A stretch of 11,783 nt of DNA from Deltaproteobacteria bacterium CG07_land_8_20_14_0_80_60_11 (GCA_002779455.1 PEWM01000065.1:1-11783); one strand, 5' to 3'; numbered from the stretch's first letter, positions 1 to 5,841 are shown. Notes: a model not told the origin generated them from the letters alone. Numbers and translations are program-made.

Positions 1-1
1 G

Positions 2-208
2 AACCTCCGGGCCGCGGGGGCCAGCAAGGCCGCAGCGGCGCAATTCCTTGCCGGCTGCGGCTACCGGGCGGCGCACCTGAGCAAGGGCCGCTGGTACGCC
101 AACGCCGGCCTGACGGGCGTCAAGGGCCGGAACATCTTCTGGTTTAATCCCAACGTTCCGGCCCACCGGCAGCAAGCGGCGCGACTGCCGGTCATCGAGC
201 CGCATTAA
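2..208 (+). CDS. 3' end of a CDS, possibly FkbM-type methyltransferase (partial)
   Basis: An open frame runs from the window edge to a TAA at 206-208 and gives 68 C-terminal residues; the start lies outside the window. The visible peptide holds a stretch like AQFLAGCGYRAAHLSKGRW followed by GRNIFWFNP. This 'residue run, GY, short loop, N-I-F-W-x-x-P' pattern resembles the last strands of FkbM-family SAM-dependent methyltransferases, which O-methylate sugars and other small molecules. I recognise it only by style, and no SAM-binding motif is in the visible part. The frame is supported by clean reading to a stop and by GC-rich third positions. It converges with the tauE-like gene, with only 18 bp between the two stop codons. 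The function remains tentative; another Rossmann-type transferase would also fit. Confidence 0.5.
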   Translation, partial: NLRAAGASKAAAAQFLAGCGYRAAHLSKGRWYANAGLTGVKGRNIFWFNPNVPAHRQQAARLPVIEPH

Positions 209-226
209 GCCGCGCCGTCCCCCCGC

Positions 227-1024
227 TTAAAACAGGCCGATCAGCATTTTGGTCCCCATAACGAAGAGCAGGAGCGCGAAAACCCGCTTGAGCCTGGCGA
301 CGGGCAGGCTGTGGGCCAGACGGACGCCCAGGGGCGCGGTGAAGACGCTGGCGGCGGTGATGCCGGCCAGGGCCGGCAGATAGACGTACCCCAGGCAGTA
401 AGCCGGCAAACCTGAAACGTCAAGCCCGTTGACGATGTAGCCCACCGTCCCGGCAATGGCAATGGGGAAGCCAATGGCCGCCGAGGTCCCGATGGCGTCG
501 TGGACCGTTAAATTGCACCACACCATAAAGGGTACCGACAGCGACCCGCCGCCGATCCCCACCAGGCTGGACACCGCCCCGATACCGTTGCCCACGCCGA
601 ACATGCCCAGCGGTCCGGGCAGACCCCGCGTCGGCTTGGGCTTCAGATCGGCCAGCATCTGAAACGCCATGTAATAGAGAAAGACCACGAAAACGCCTTT
701 CAGCAGATTGGTGGACAGGCGGGACGCCAGGCAGGAACCGAGAAAGGTCCCCGTTAGGATACCCAGAACGATCCGGCGCACTACCAGCCAATGCACCGCC
801 CCCCGTTTGTGGTGGGCCCAAAAACTCGACACCGAGGTGAAGATGATGCTGGCCAGGGAGGTGCCCAGGGCCAGGTGCATCAGGTGTTGGCTCGGCGCCC
901 CCTGCCAGGTCAGGGTGAAGGCCACCATGGGCACAATGATCAAGCCGCCGCCCACCCCGAGCAAGCCGGCCAGGATGCCGACCACGGCCCCCAGCCCCAA
1001 ATAAATCAGGATAATGGTCAACAT
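227..1024 (-). CDS. TauE/SafE family sulfite/anion exporter
   Basis: This 265-residue, very hydrophobic inner-membrane protein has the internal duplication typical of TauE/SafE (DUF81) permeases. The first half carries GLLGVGGGLIIVP at residues 20-32, and the second half carries the matching GIGGGSLSVP at 156-165. About eight membrane segments are apparent. Family members export sulfite, sulfoacetate or other organic anions, or are annotated generically; the substrate cannot be read from the sequence. The length is normal for the family. The start ATG at 1022-1024 is preceded by only a weak AGG about 8 nt upstream. The gene lies just downstream of the terminator that closes the sigma/DksA unit, with 22 bp between that terminator's T-run and the ATG. 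Its transcription therefore either depends on read-through or starts inside or upstream of the hairpin. It converges with the partial gene at the left edge. Confidence 0.9.
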   Translation of the reverse strand: MLTIILIYLGLGAVVGILAGLLGVGGGLIIVPMVAFTLTWQGAPSQHLMHLALGTSLASIIFTSVSSFWAHHKRGAVHWLVVRRIVLGILTGTFLGSCLASRLSTNLLKGVFVVFLYYMAFQMLADLKPKPTRGLPGPLGMFGVGNGIGAVSSLVGIGGGSLSVPFMVWCNLTVHDAIGTSAAIGFPIAIAGTVGYIVNGLDVSGLPAYCLGYVYLPALAGITAASVFTAPLGVRLAHSLPVARLKRVFALLLFVMGTKMLIGLF

Positions 1025-1046
1025 GGTTGATGCCTGGCCCCCACAG

Positions 1047-1075
1047 AAAAGGGCGGGAGGATGATCCCCCCGCCC
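1047..1075 (-). terminator. Rho-independent terminator after the dksA-like gene
   Basis: Read on the minus strand, GGGCGGGGGG and CCTCCCGCCC form a 10-bp stem (nine Watson-Crick pairs and one G-U) with a 5-nt ATCAT loop, followed at once by TTTT. It lies 27 bp past the stop of the DksA-like gene, which is the expected place for the end of the sigma/DksA transcript. The T-run is short, so termination may be incomplete and the next gene may receive read-through. Confidence 0.85.
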
Positions 1076-1101
1076 GTCGCTGGCTAAAAAAACTCAAGCA
1101 A

Positions 1102-1488
1102 TCAGCGGGCCGTGGCCTTGGCCAGCTTTTCCCGATGGGACATGCAATTGCGGCAGAGAGGCGCCTCCGGCATGATCTCCAGCCGGCGCGGTTCGATGGA
1201 CTGCCCGCATACCTCACAGTATCCGTAGCTGCCGCCCTCTATCCGGTTCAGGGCCTCCTCGATGGCCTCCAGTTCCTGCCGTTTCGGTCCCAAGAGGGTG
1301 AGATTGGTTTCGGCCATGAGACTGACGGTGGCCTGGTCCTCTTCGTCCCGGGCCGCGGCCAACATCTCCTGATAGCCATCGCCAATATTGCTCCTGAGCT
1401 GTTGCTTGACCTCCTGCCAGAGGCGCCGTTTCCGATCCCGCAAGCGCTCTTTTACCTCTTCCAGTTTCTCAGGGCTCAGTCCTGCCAT
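1102..1488 (-). CDS. DksA/TraR-family C4 zinc-finger transcription regulator
   Basis: DksA-family proteins insert a coiled coil into the secondary channel of RNA polymerase and modulate initiation, often together with ppGpp. In this 128-residue protein the N-terminal two thirds are charged and helical, consistent with a coiled coil. Residues 48-53 read DEEDQA and match the DxxDxA tip motif that DksA uses near the polymerase active site. The zinc finger is complete: CEVC at 91-94 and CRNC at 112-115, with C91, C94, C112 and C115 as ligands. Escherichia coli DksA is 151 residues, so this is a shorter homologue. The ATG at 1486-1488 has a GGAGG about 8 nt upstream. The gene follows the sigma-factor stop by 50 bp with no visible terminator or promoter between them, so the two are probably cotranscribed. 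A terminator lies just downstream. Whether it binds ppGpp cannot be read from the sequence. Confidence 0.9.
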   Translation of the reverse strand: MAGLSPEKLEEVKERLRDRKRRLWQEVKQQLRSNIGDGYQEMLAAARDEEDQATVSLMAETNLTLLGPKRQELEAIEEALNRIEGGSYGYCEVCGQSIEPRRLEIMPEAPLCRNCMSHREKLAKATAR

Positions 1489-1538
1489 GGTTCAGTCCCT
1501 CCCAGGATTCCGGCCGGGGCCGTTTAGGAACTCCGACC

Positions 1539-2825
1539 TTATTCCAGAAAATCTTCCAGCGCCGCTTTGCGGGTGGGATGCTTTAAGCGCTTGAGGGCCT
1601 TTTTTTCAATCTGCCGGATGCGTTCCCGGGAAACCTTGAAGGCCCGGCCGATTTCTTCCAGGGTGTGTTCCACTTCCTCGCCGATCCCAAACCGCATCTT
1701 CATGATCTTTTCTTCCCGAGCGGTGAGGGTGGTAAGAATGGAGCCGGTTTTCTCACCCAGCTGGGATTCAAGAATGGCCTCGTAAGGGGACACCGCCTTG
1801 TCATTGCGGATGAAGTCGCCCAGCCGGTCCCCTTCGTCGCCCACCGGGGTCTCCAGAGAAATAAGTTCATCCGCCAGGTTGGTGACCAGGAGGATTTTCT
1901 CCTCCGGCACCCCGGACCGTTCGGCAATCTCTTTCAGGGTCGGGTCCCGGCCCAGTTCCTTGAGCAGGTCATAGAAGGCCCGGTAGCACCGGTTGCGGAT
2001 CTCCTGCAGGTGCACCGGGATCCGGATGGTCCGGGTCTTGTCATAGATGGCTCGGGTGATGGTCTGCCGGATCCACCAGGAAGCAAAGGTGCTCAGGCGG
2101 TAACCGGTGGTATAATCGTAGCGGGTCACCGCTTTCATCAAGCCCAGGTTGCCTTCCTGGATCAGGTCCGAGAAAGTCAGACCCCGGTGGAGGTACTTCT
2201 TGGCGATACTCACCACCAGGCGCAGGTTGGCCTTGATCATCTGGTCCCGGGCCTGATTGACTTCATCTTCCGTCACCCGGATGCAGTCGGCCAGTTCCTT
2301 GACCTCGGTGGCTTCCGGATGGTGCTTCTGCACCTGGCAGAGCCTCTGGTGAATCACCTTGAAGAGCTTTTCCTTCCCTTGGGCGCTTTTGTCAGGGGTC
2401 TGAAACCAGTGCTGGAGCTTCTTCTGGAGGTAACAGACTTCCTCCAGGTCGGACTTGGCGATGGACACCAGGTTCAGGACGTTATCCTGGCCCTCTTTGA
2501 TAATGCGCCCCAAGCTCCTCTCCTCTTCCGGAGACAGGATGGAATACCGCAGCATTTCACGGAAGTAGGCGGCCACCAGACCTTCGTGTTCGGGGATCTC
2601 CTCGGCTTCGATGCTATCATCCACTTCATCGTCCGCCCCCTCGGCCACGGTGGGGCCGTAGCCGGTCGCAACCAGTTGCTCGGAGACGTCCAACGCCTCA
2701 TCCGCCGATCTCTCAAAGGGTGGCCGGATGGATTCTCTGCCCCCCTCGGGGACGGAAAACTGGTCGTATGCCAGGAATTCACTCCCGCCCAATTCGATGA
2801 ACTTCTTAAGGTAATCTTTTTCCAT
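1539..2825 (-). CDS. RNA polymerase sigma-70 family factor (group 1/2-like)
   Basis: This 428-residue sigma factor directs RNA polymerase to promoters. An acidic, divergent N-terminus (1-80) takes the place of region 1.1. Region 1.2 follows at about 83-117 (VAAYFREMLRYSILSPEEE), then a non-conserved stretch (118-190). Region 2 spans about 196-270, with LRLVVSIAKKYLHRGLTFSD and the region 2.3/2.4 segment YRLSTFASWWIRQTITRAI at 242-260. Region 3 is at about 275-355. Region 4, at about 360-425, contains the HTH segment HTLEEIGRAFKVSRERIRQI. It is shorter than a typical RpoD and longer than E. coli RpoS (330 residues), and regions 2 and 4 are well conserved. An RpoS-like or second group-2 factor is likelier than the housekeeping sigma, but this is not settled. 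The ATG at 2823-2825 has AGGA at 2835-2838, and a strong promoter lies upstream. It heads a unit with the DksA-like gene. Confidence 0.93.
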   Translation of the reverse strand: MEKDYLKKFIELGGSEFLAYDQFSVPEGGRESIRPPFERSADEALDVSEQLVATGYGPTVAEGADDEVDDSIEAEEIPEHEGLVAAYFREMLRYSILSPEEERSLGRIIKEGQDNVLNLVSIAKSDLEEVCYLQKKLQHWFQTPDKSAQGKEKLFKVIHQRLCQVQKHHPEATEVKELADCIRVTEDEVNQARDQMIKANLRLVVSIAKKYLHRGLTFSDLIQEGNLGLMKAVTRYDYTTGYRLSTFASWWIRQTITRAIYDKTRTIRIPVHLQEIRNRCYRAFYDLLKELGRDPTLKEIAERSGVPEEKILLVTNLADELISLETPVGDEGDRLGDFIRNDKAVSPYEAILESQLGEKTGSILTTLTAREEKIMKMRFGIGEEVEHTLEEIGRAFKVSRERIRQIEKKALKRLKHPTRKAALEDFLE

Positions 2826-2834
2826 GAAATTTCG

Positions 2835-2838
2835 TCCT
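2835..2838 (-). promoter_or_regulatory. Ribosome binding site of the sigma factor gene
   Basis: AGGA on the minus strand, 9 nt before the ATG at 2825. It supports the chosen start and lies inside the roughly 40-nt leader predicted from the upstream promoter. Confidence 0.55.
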
Positions 2839-2874
2839 GTGGTGGTACCCTGAGTCGAAAAGACTAAATTAGTT

Positions 2875-2902
2875 ATTTTACCTTTTATTAGACCCTTGTC
2901 AA
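2875..2902 (-). promoter_or_regulatory. Sigma-70-type promoter of the sigma/dksA unit
   Basis: On the minus strand there is a perfect -35 TTGACA (2897-2902), a 16-bp spacer and a -10 TAAAAT (2875-2880, 5/6 to consensus). Transcription would start near 2868, leaving a leader of about 42 nt before the ATG at 2825. The surrounding DNA is markedly AT-rich, unlike the flanking genes. The -35 box lies inside a perfect 13-bp palindrome at 2893-2905. Confidence 0.75.
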
Positions 2903-2905
2903 GGG
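2893..2905. repeat. Perfect 13-bp palindrome over the -35 box of the sigma promoter
   Basis: CCCTTG-T-CAAGGG has 6-bp arms around one central base. It covers all of the -35 hexamer of the minus-strand promoter, a position where a bound protein would block polymerase. The sequence shows the symmetry; an operator role is inference, and part of the symmetry could be incidental to a good -35 box. Confidence 0.5.
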
Positions 2906-3054
2906 AAAAAGTTAATCACCTCAGGCCTTATTTTATCTTATCGGCACTATTGCCCAAATTTTTCAGCTAATTTAAAATAATTATCCTTACCGGAAAGTCA
3001 AGATTATATGCACAAAATCTCTTCCATATCTTAAGAAGCCCCCAAAACCTCTCC

Positions 3055-3083
3055 TTGACCCGCCTCCGGCGCCGGAGTATCAT
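3055..3083 (+). promoter_or_regulatory. Sigma-70-type promoter of the YhaM-like gene
   Basis: The -35 TTGACC (3055-3060, 5/6), an exact 17-bp spacer and the -10 TATCAT (3078-3083, 5/6) predict a start near 3090 and a leader of about 24 nt before the ATG at 3114. AAAGG at 3101-3105, 8 nt before the ATG, would be the ribosome binding site. The promoter is divergent from that of the sigma gene. Confidence 0.75.
3064..3077. repeat. Perfect 14-bp palindrome filling the spacer of the YhaM-like promoter
   Basis: CTCCGGCGCCGGAG is an uninterrupted palindrome centred between 3070 and 3071. It occupies 14 of the 17 spacer bases between the -35 and -10 boxes and abuts the -10. It is the most GC-rich spot in an otherwise AT-rich intergenic region. 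A regulator site is a reasonable inference; no cognate regulator is identifiable here. Confidence 0.55.
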
Positions 3084-3113
3084 AACCGCATCTCATCGCT
3101 AAAGGCCTGGATT

Positions 3114-4130
3114 ATGTCCCATACGCTTATTTCTGACCTCAAGGAAGGGGCCATGGTGCAGCAATTCTTCCTGGTGCGCCAGGCCGAGAGCCACACCGAT
3201 AAAACCGGCAAACCCTACCTCTCCCTGGTGCTGGGCGATAAAAGCGGCACCATCGTGGCCAAAGTCTGGAGCGACATCCTCAAAAAATACCCTGGCCCTT
3301 TTGCTGTCGGAGATTTCCTGGGGGTCAAGGGCCAGGTGGACTCCTACAAGCAAGAACTCCAAATAAACGTCAAATATCTGGAAACCGAAGAAAGCATCCG
3401 CTCCCGCAAAGGAGACCTCAGCGCCTTCGATCCCGAATTGCTCCTCCAGGCCACCCCGTTCGACCGCCAGCAATTGTGGCAGGAGCTGTGGCAACTGGCC
3501 GAAACCCAGATCCGGCCGCCGCTCGGGCAGTTGGTCCTCAAGGTCCTGGACCGCTACCGGGAGGAGTTCCTGGTCTGCCCCGCCGCCCGCCTCTATCACC
3601 ACCCTTACCTGGGCGGTCTTCTGGAACACACCTGGTTCGTGACCCGCCACGCCCTGGCCTCCCTCACCATCTATCCCGACCTGAACCGGGACCTGGTTCT
3701 GGCCGGAGCCATCCTCCACGACCTGGGCAAGGTCAAAGAGCTGACCAACCCCGCGGCCCCGGAACGCACCGTGCCGGGGCACCTTCTGGGCCACATCGTC
3801 CTGGGCTGGGACATGGTCCGCGCCGAAGCCCAGGGCCTGGAGTTCTCCGACCCCACCCTGCTCATACAGCTGGAGCACATCATCTTATCCCACCACGGGT
3901 CGATGGAGTTCGGTTCCCCCATCCTCCCCCAAACCCGGGAGGCCCTGCTGGTAAATTTCCTGGATGACCTGGACGCCAAGCTGAAAATGATGAGCCAGCA
4001 CCTGGAGAGCGACACCGGGGAGGGTGATTTTACCGGCTACAATCGGGCGTTACAACGCGACCTCTACAAAGGCGGCCCCGCCGCCGACCCGGAACCGGAC
4101 GGGGAGCCCGACCGGGAGGCAGGAAAATAG
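3114..4130 (+). CDS. YhaM-like 3'-5' exoribonuclease (OB-fold plus HD domain)
   Basis: This 338-residue cytoplasmic protein has the YhaM architecture. An N-terminal OB-fold nucleic-acid-binding domain spans about residues 15-90, including GKPYLSLVLGDKSGTIVAKVW. A metal-dependent HD phosphohydrolase domain follows at about 155-300. Candidate metal ligands are visible: H172 (LLEHTWF), H202-D203 (ILHDLGK), the histidines of GHLLGH at 222-227, H260-H261 (LSHHG) and D284/D285 (NFLDDLDAK). The closing segment GYNRALQRDLYKG also fits the family. YhaM enzymes remove nucleotides from RNA or single-stranded DNA 3' ends. The last 18 residues are a Pro/Asp/Glu-rich tail. The ATG has AAAGG 8 nt upstream and a close-to-consensus promoter. 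It is a single-gene unit, divergent from the sigma gene and convergent with the exported protein. The 109 bp after its stop hold no clear terminator. Confidence 0.88.
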   Translation: MSHTLISDLKEGAMVQQFFLVRQAESHTDKTGKPYLSLVLGDKSGTIVAKVWSDILKKYPGPFAVGDFLGVKGQVDSYKQELQINVKYLETEESIRSRKGDLSAFDPELLLQATPFDRQQLWQELWQLAETQIRPPLGQLVLKVLDRYREEFLVCPAARLYHHPYLGGLLEHTWFVTRHALASLTIYPDLNRDLVLAGAILHDLGKVKELTNPAAPERTVPGHLLGHIVLGWDMVRAEAQGLEFSDPTLLIQLEHIILSHHGSMEFGSPILPQTREALLVNFLDDLDAKLKMMSQHLESDTGEGDFTGYNRALQRDLYKGGPAADPEPDGEPDREAGK

Positions 4131-4239
4131 GGCAAGATTTCCGTAAGCTCAAAAGAAGTCAGGTTTCCTTGGCGGCCCGGGGGTGTGACGTACTTATCCC
4201 TCTCCCTTTTTGACCTTGGCGTCTCCATTCCCCCCGCTC

Positions 4240-5418
4240 TTACTGGTGCTGGATGTAAATCGGCTTCGGGTTCAGCTTCAGGATCTCCTCCGGCGTCATC
4301 AGCGGGTCGCCTTTCTTGGTGTCATTGTGATAGAAGAGTTTGAAGCCGGTAAACTGCACCGGCTCGGCGACGATATAATCCCGGTATGAATCCCGCTTCA
4401 GCCAGGGGGCGCCCCAGCCGTCCATGTCCATAACGATCTGCACCTCGGGGCGGAGCACGATCTTGTTGGCATTGGTGACCATGTTGCGGGTGAAGCGGTG
4501 CACCACGAACACCTTCGGCGGGAGATTGTACTTCTTCACCAGTTCCTGCAGGTAGCCGGAGGCATAGTTGATGTCCGCGGCGTCATAGGTGCCGATCTTG
4601 GTGCACGGTATTTTGCCGCTCTTGATCAAGTTGAACTCCGGGTCAATCCCCAGGTGCACGTCCGGATTCTTCAGGATCCATTCGAAGCGCGGCAGCAGGG
4701 TGCGGATATTCTCATGACCGGTCTGAATGTCGATAAAGAGGATGCCGTTTACCTCCTTGGCCCAGCCGTAAACCTCGTTGACCAACGCGTCCGGATGGAT
4801 CATCCGGTACTTGCCGGTCTTGCCCGGCGCCCCCTGGGCCACCACCGCGACCAGGTGCAGGGCGGGCTGTACCGGCAACGACGGATCAGCCTTCTCCCAT
4901 TTGGCCACCTCCACTTTTAGGCGCCGCAGCATCTCGTCCTTCGGGTACTCCCCCAGCACCCCCATCTTATTGGAGCGCGGGTTGCCGTAGTAGGCGACGA
5001 TCCGCTTCTCCGGCAGGATTGATCCCGGCAGCGGCGGCGGGGCTTTCACCGGCCAGCCGCAACGTTGCGCATACTCGGGGTCCTCGCCGGCGTTGTACTT
5101 GCCCGGGGGCGCGATTTTTCCGGGAGGCGGGGCCTTTTTCCCTTTGGCCCGCTTGGCGGCCTTCTTGCCCGCCGCCGCTTTCTTGGTTGGGATAGGCGCC
5201 GTCGCGGGGCCGGCCGGGGCCGCCGGAGTTGCGGGGGCGACGGGCGGCGGGGTTGCCTGGGCCGCGGGAGCGGCGGGTTCGGGCGACGCGGTTTCGGCCG
5301 CCTCCAGGTCGCGGGGCCAGCCGCTTGTAAAGCCTGCCAGGGCGAGCGCCAAAGCGAGGGCGGTCGCCAGCAGGGGGGCAAACATCCGGGTGGACAAGCG
5401 AAAATACGGGTACGTCAC
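4240..5418 (-). CDS. Exported protein of unknown function, predicted TIM-barrel-like domain
   Basis: I chose the GTG at 5416-5418 because AAGGAG lies 6 nt upstream and a signal peptide begins there; an upstream ATG at 5490 has no such support. The 392-residue product has a signal peptide (hydrophobic core about 13-30), a low-complexity Ala/Pro stretch (43-77), a Lys/Ala/Gly-rich basic stretch (79-101), then one globular domain from about 138 to the end. That domain has eight evenly spaced strand-like segments: VAYYGNP 141-147, HLVAVVAQ 188-195, ILFIDIQ 226-232, VHLGIDPEF 254-262, KVFVVHRF 302-309, QIVMDMDG 327-334, FTGFKLFYH 356-364 and PIYIQHQ 386-392. This suggests a (beta/alpha)8 barrel with acidic residues at strand ends (D230, D259, E261, D331). 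I recall similar uncharacterised secreted or lipoprotein-type proteins but no named function. A glycoside-hydrolase-like enzyme is possible. The basic linker could bind polyanions or the cell surface. Confidence 0.8.
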   Translation of the reverse strand: MTYPYFRLSTRMFAPLLATALALALALAGFTSGWPRDLEAAETASPEPAAPAAQATPPPVAPATPAAPAGPATAPIPTKKAAAGKKAAKRAKGKKAPPPGKIAPPGKYNAGEDPEYAQRCGWPVKAPPPLPGSILPEKRIVAYYGNPRSNKMGVLGEYPKDEMLRRLKVEVAKWEKADPSLPVQPALHLVAVVAQGAPGKTGKYRMIHPDALVNEVYGWAKEVNGILFIDIQTGHENIRTLLPRFEWILKNPDVHLGIDPEFNLIKSGKIPCTKIGTYDAADINYASGYLQELVKKYNLPPKVFVVHRFTRNMVTNANKIVLRPEVQIVMDMDGWGAPWLKRDSYRDYIVAEPVQFTGFKLFYHNDTKKGDPLMTPEEILKLNPKPIYIQHQ

Positions 5419-5423
5419 GATGT

Positions 5424-5430
5424 ACTCCTT
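5424..5430 (-). promoter_or_regulatory. Ribosome binding site that fixes the GTG start of the exported protein
   Basis: AAGGAGT on the minus strand ends 5-6 nt before the GTG at 5416-5418. No comparable site precedes the upstream ATG at 5490, and the region between is a GC-rich leader with small inverted repeats. This decides the start. Confidence 0.8.
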
Positions 5431-5516
5431 GAATGAAATGTGCGGCCCCGCCGGGGGCTCGCCAGGCGGGCCGGTAAGGCGCCTCCTCAATTACCACTGC
5501 CGTGAAAAGTTCCTCA

Positions 5517-5537
5517 GCACAGGTTGAAAACCTGTGC
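5517..5537. repeat. Palindromic unit, GCACAGGTT type, copy 1
   Basis: Two perfect 9-bp arms, GCACAGGTT and AACCTGTGC, around a GAA loop. With the following CCACCA (to 5542) it is identical over 26 bp to the copy starting at 5762. Confidence 0.9.
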
Positions 5538-5563
5538 CACCATATCTTTTCATAATTTGCGGG

Positions 5564-5578
5564 TGGGCCAAAGGCCCA
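5564..5578. repeat. Small hairpin TGGGCC-AAA-GGCCCA
   Basis: Perfect 6-bp arms around AAA, overlapping the CCAAAGGCCC element that recurs without its left arm at 5785-5805. Confidence 0.7.
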
Positions 5579-5614
5579 TGCGCGACTGTCCCGAAAAGTT
5601 CTTTAAATTGGTAG

Positions 5615-5634
5615 CACAGGCTTTCCAGCCTGTG
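5615..5634. repeat. Palindromic unit, CACAGGCT type
   Basis: Perfect 8-bp arms, CACAGGCT and AGCCTGTG, around TTCC. It shares the outer CACAGG/CCTGTG arms with the GCACAGGTT units but has a different tip, as expected of compensated arm changes within one palindrome family. Confidence 0.8.
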
Positions 5635-5643
5635 TCCAGGAAG

Positions 5644-5655
5644 CAGGTTATACCA
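5644..5655 (+). repeat. Direct repeat CAGGTTATACCA, copy 1
   Basis: A 12-bp motif repeated exactly at 5842-5853. It marks the right end of each duplicated module. Confidence 0.7.
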
Positions 5656-5665
5656 TGTTCGGAAT

Positions 5666-5694
5666 GTAGGGGCGGGTTTGAAACCCGCCCCTAC
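5666..5694. repeat. Long perfect palindrome GTAGGGGCGGGTTT type
   Basis: Perfect 14-bp arms around a single G (5680): GTAGGGGCGGGTTT and AAACCCGCCCCTAC. It is the longest hairpin in the array and sits between the two copies of the duplicated module. There is no T-run on either side, so it does not look like a standard terminator. I recall this GTAGGGGCGGG palindrome class as a common dispersed intergenic repeat in several bacterial groups. Confidence 0.9.
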
Positions 5695-5732
5695 GTGTGA
5701 TATCAATAGGTTATCTGTCTTCGAAAGTTCTT

Positions 5733-5786
5733 GGTGGCACCGGTATCTTACCGGTGCGAGTGCACAGGTTGAAAACCTGTGCCACC
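5733..5786. repeat. Composite nested palindrome with two inner hairpins
   Basis: The outer arms GGTGGCAC (5733-5740) and GTGCCACC (5779-5786) are perfectly complementary. Inside are two complete hairpins: GCACCGGTA-TCT-TACCGGTGC (5737-5757) and GCACAGGTT-GAA-AACCTGTGC (5762-5782), separated by GAGT. The GCAC/GTGC bases are shared between outer and inner stems, so the folds compete. It looks like two related units fused, or one inserted into the flank of the other. Confidence 0.85.
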
Positions 5787-5841
5787 AAAGGCCCGTGAGT
5801 GACTGGTCAAAAGGTGTCTCCAACCGCTAGGCCTGCGGCTC

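Noticed and set aside
1665..2867. 400-residue plus-strand open frame opposite the sigma factor gene
   Set aside because: It lies antisense to a conserved sigma-70 gene whose product is unmistakable; the long frame is a by-product of GC-rich codon use. The peptide matches no family.
4131..4239. Terminator between the convergent YhaM-like and exported-protein genes
   Set aside because: No stem followed by a T-run is visible on either strand; only a pyrimidine-rich stretch is seen.
5419..5490. N-terminal extension of the exported protein to the ATG at 5490
   Set aside because: The 24 extra residues precede the signal peptide and have no ribosome binding site, whereas AAGGAG sits 6 nt before the GTG at 5418.
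5666..5694. Rho-independent terminator
   Set aside because: The stem is strong but neither strand has a following T-run, and it is far from either flanking gene end.
5491..5823. 110-residue minus-strand reading frame across the palindrome array
   Set aside because: Its peptide (pieces such as GGTGFQPVL and GAGFKPAPT) is just the translation of the repeated hairpins, a well-known kind of spurious ORF. It has no domain and no convincing start context.
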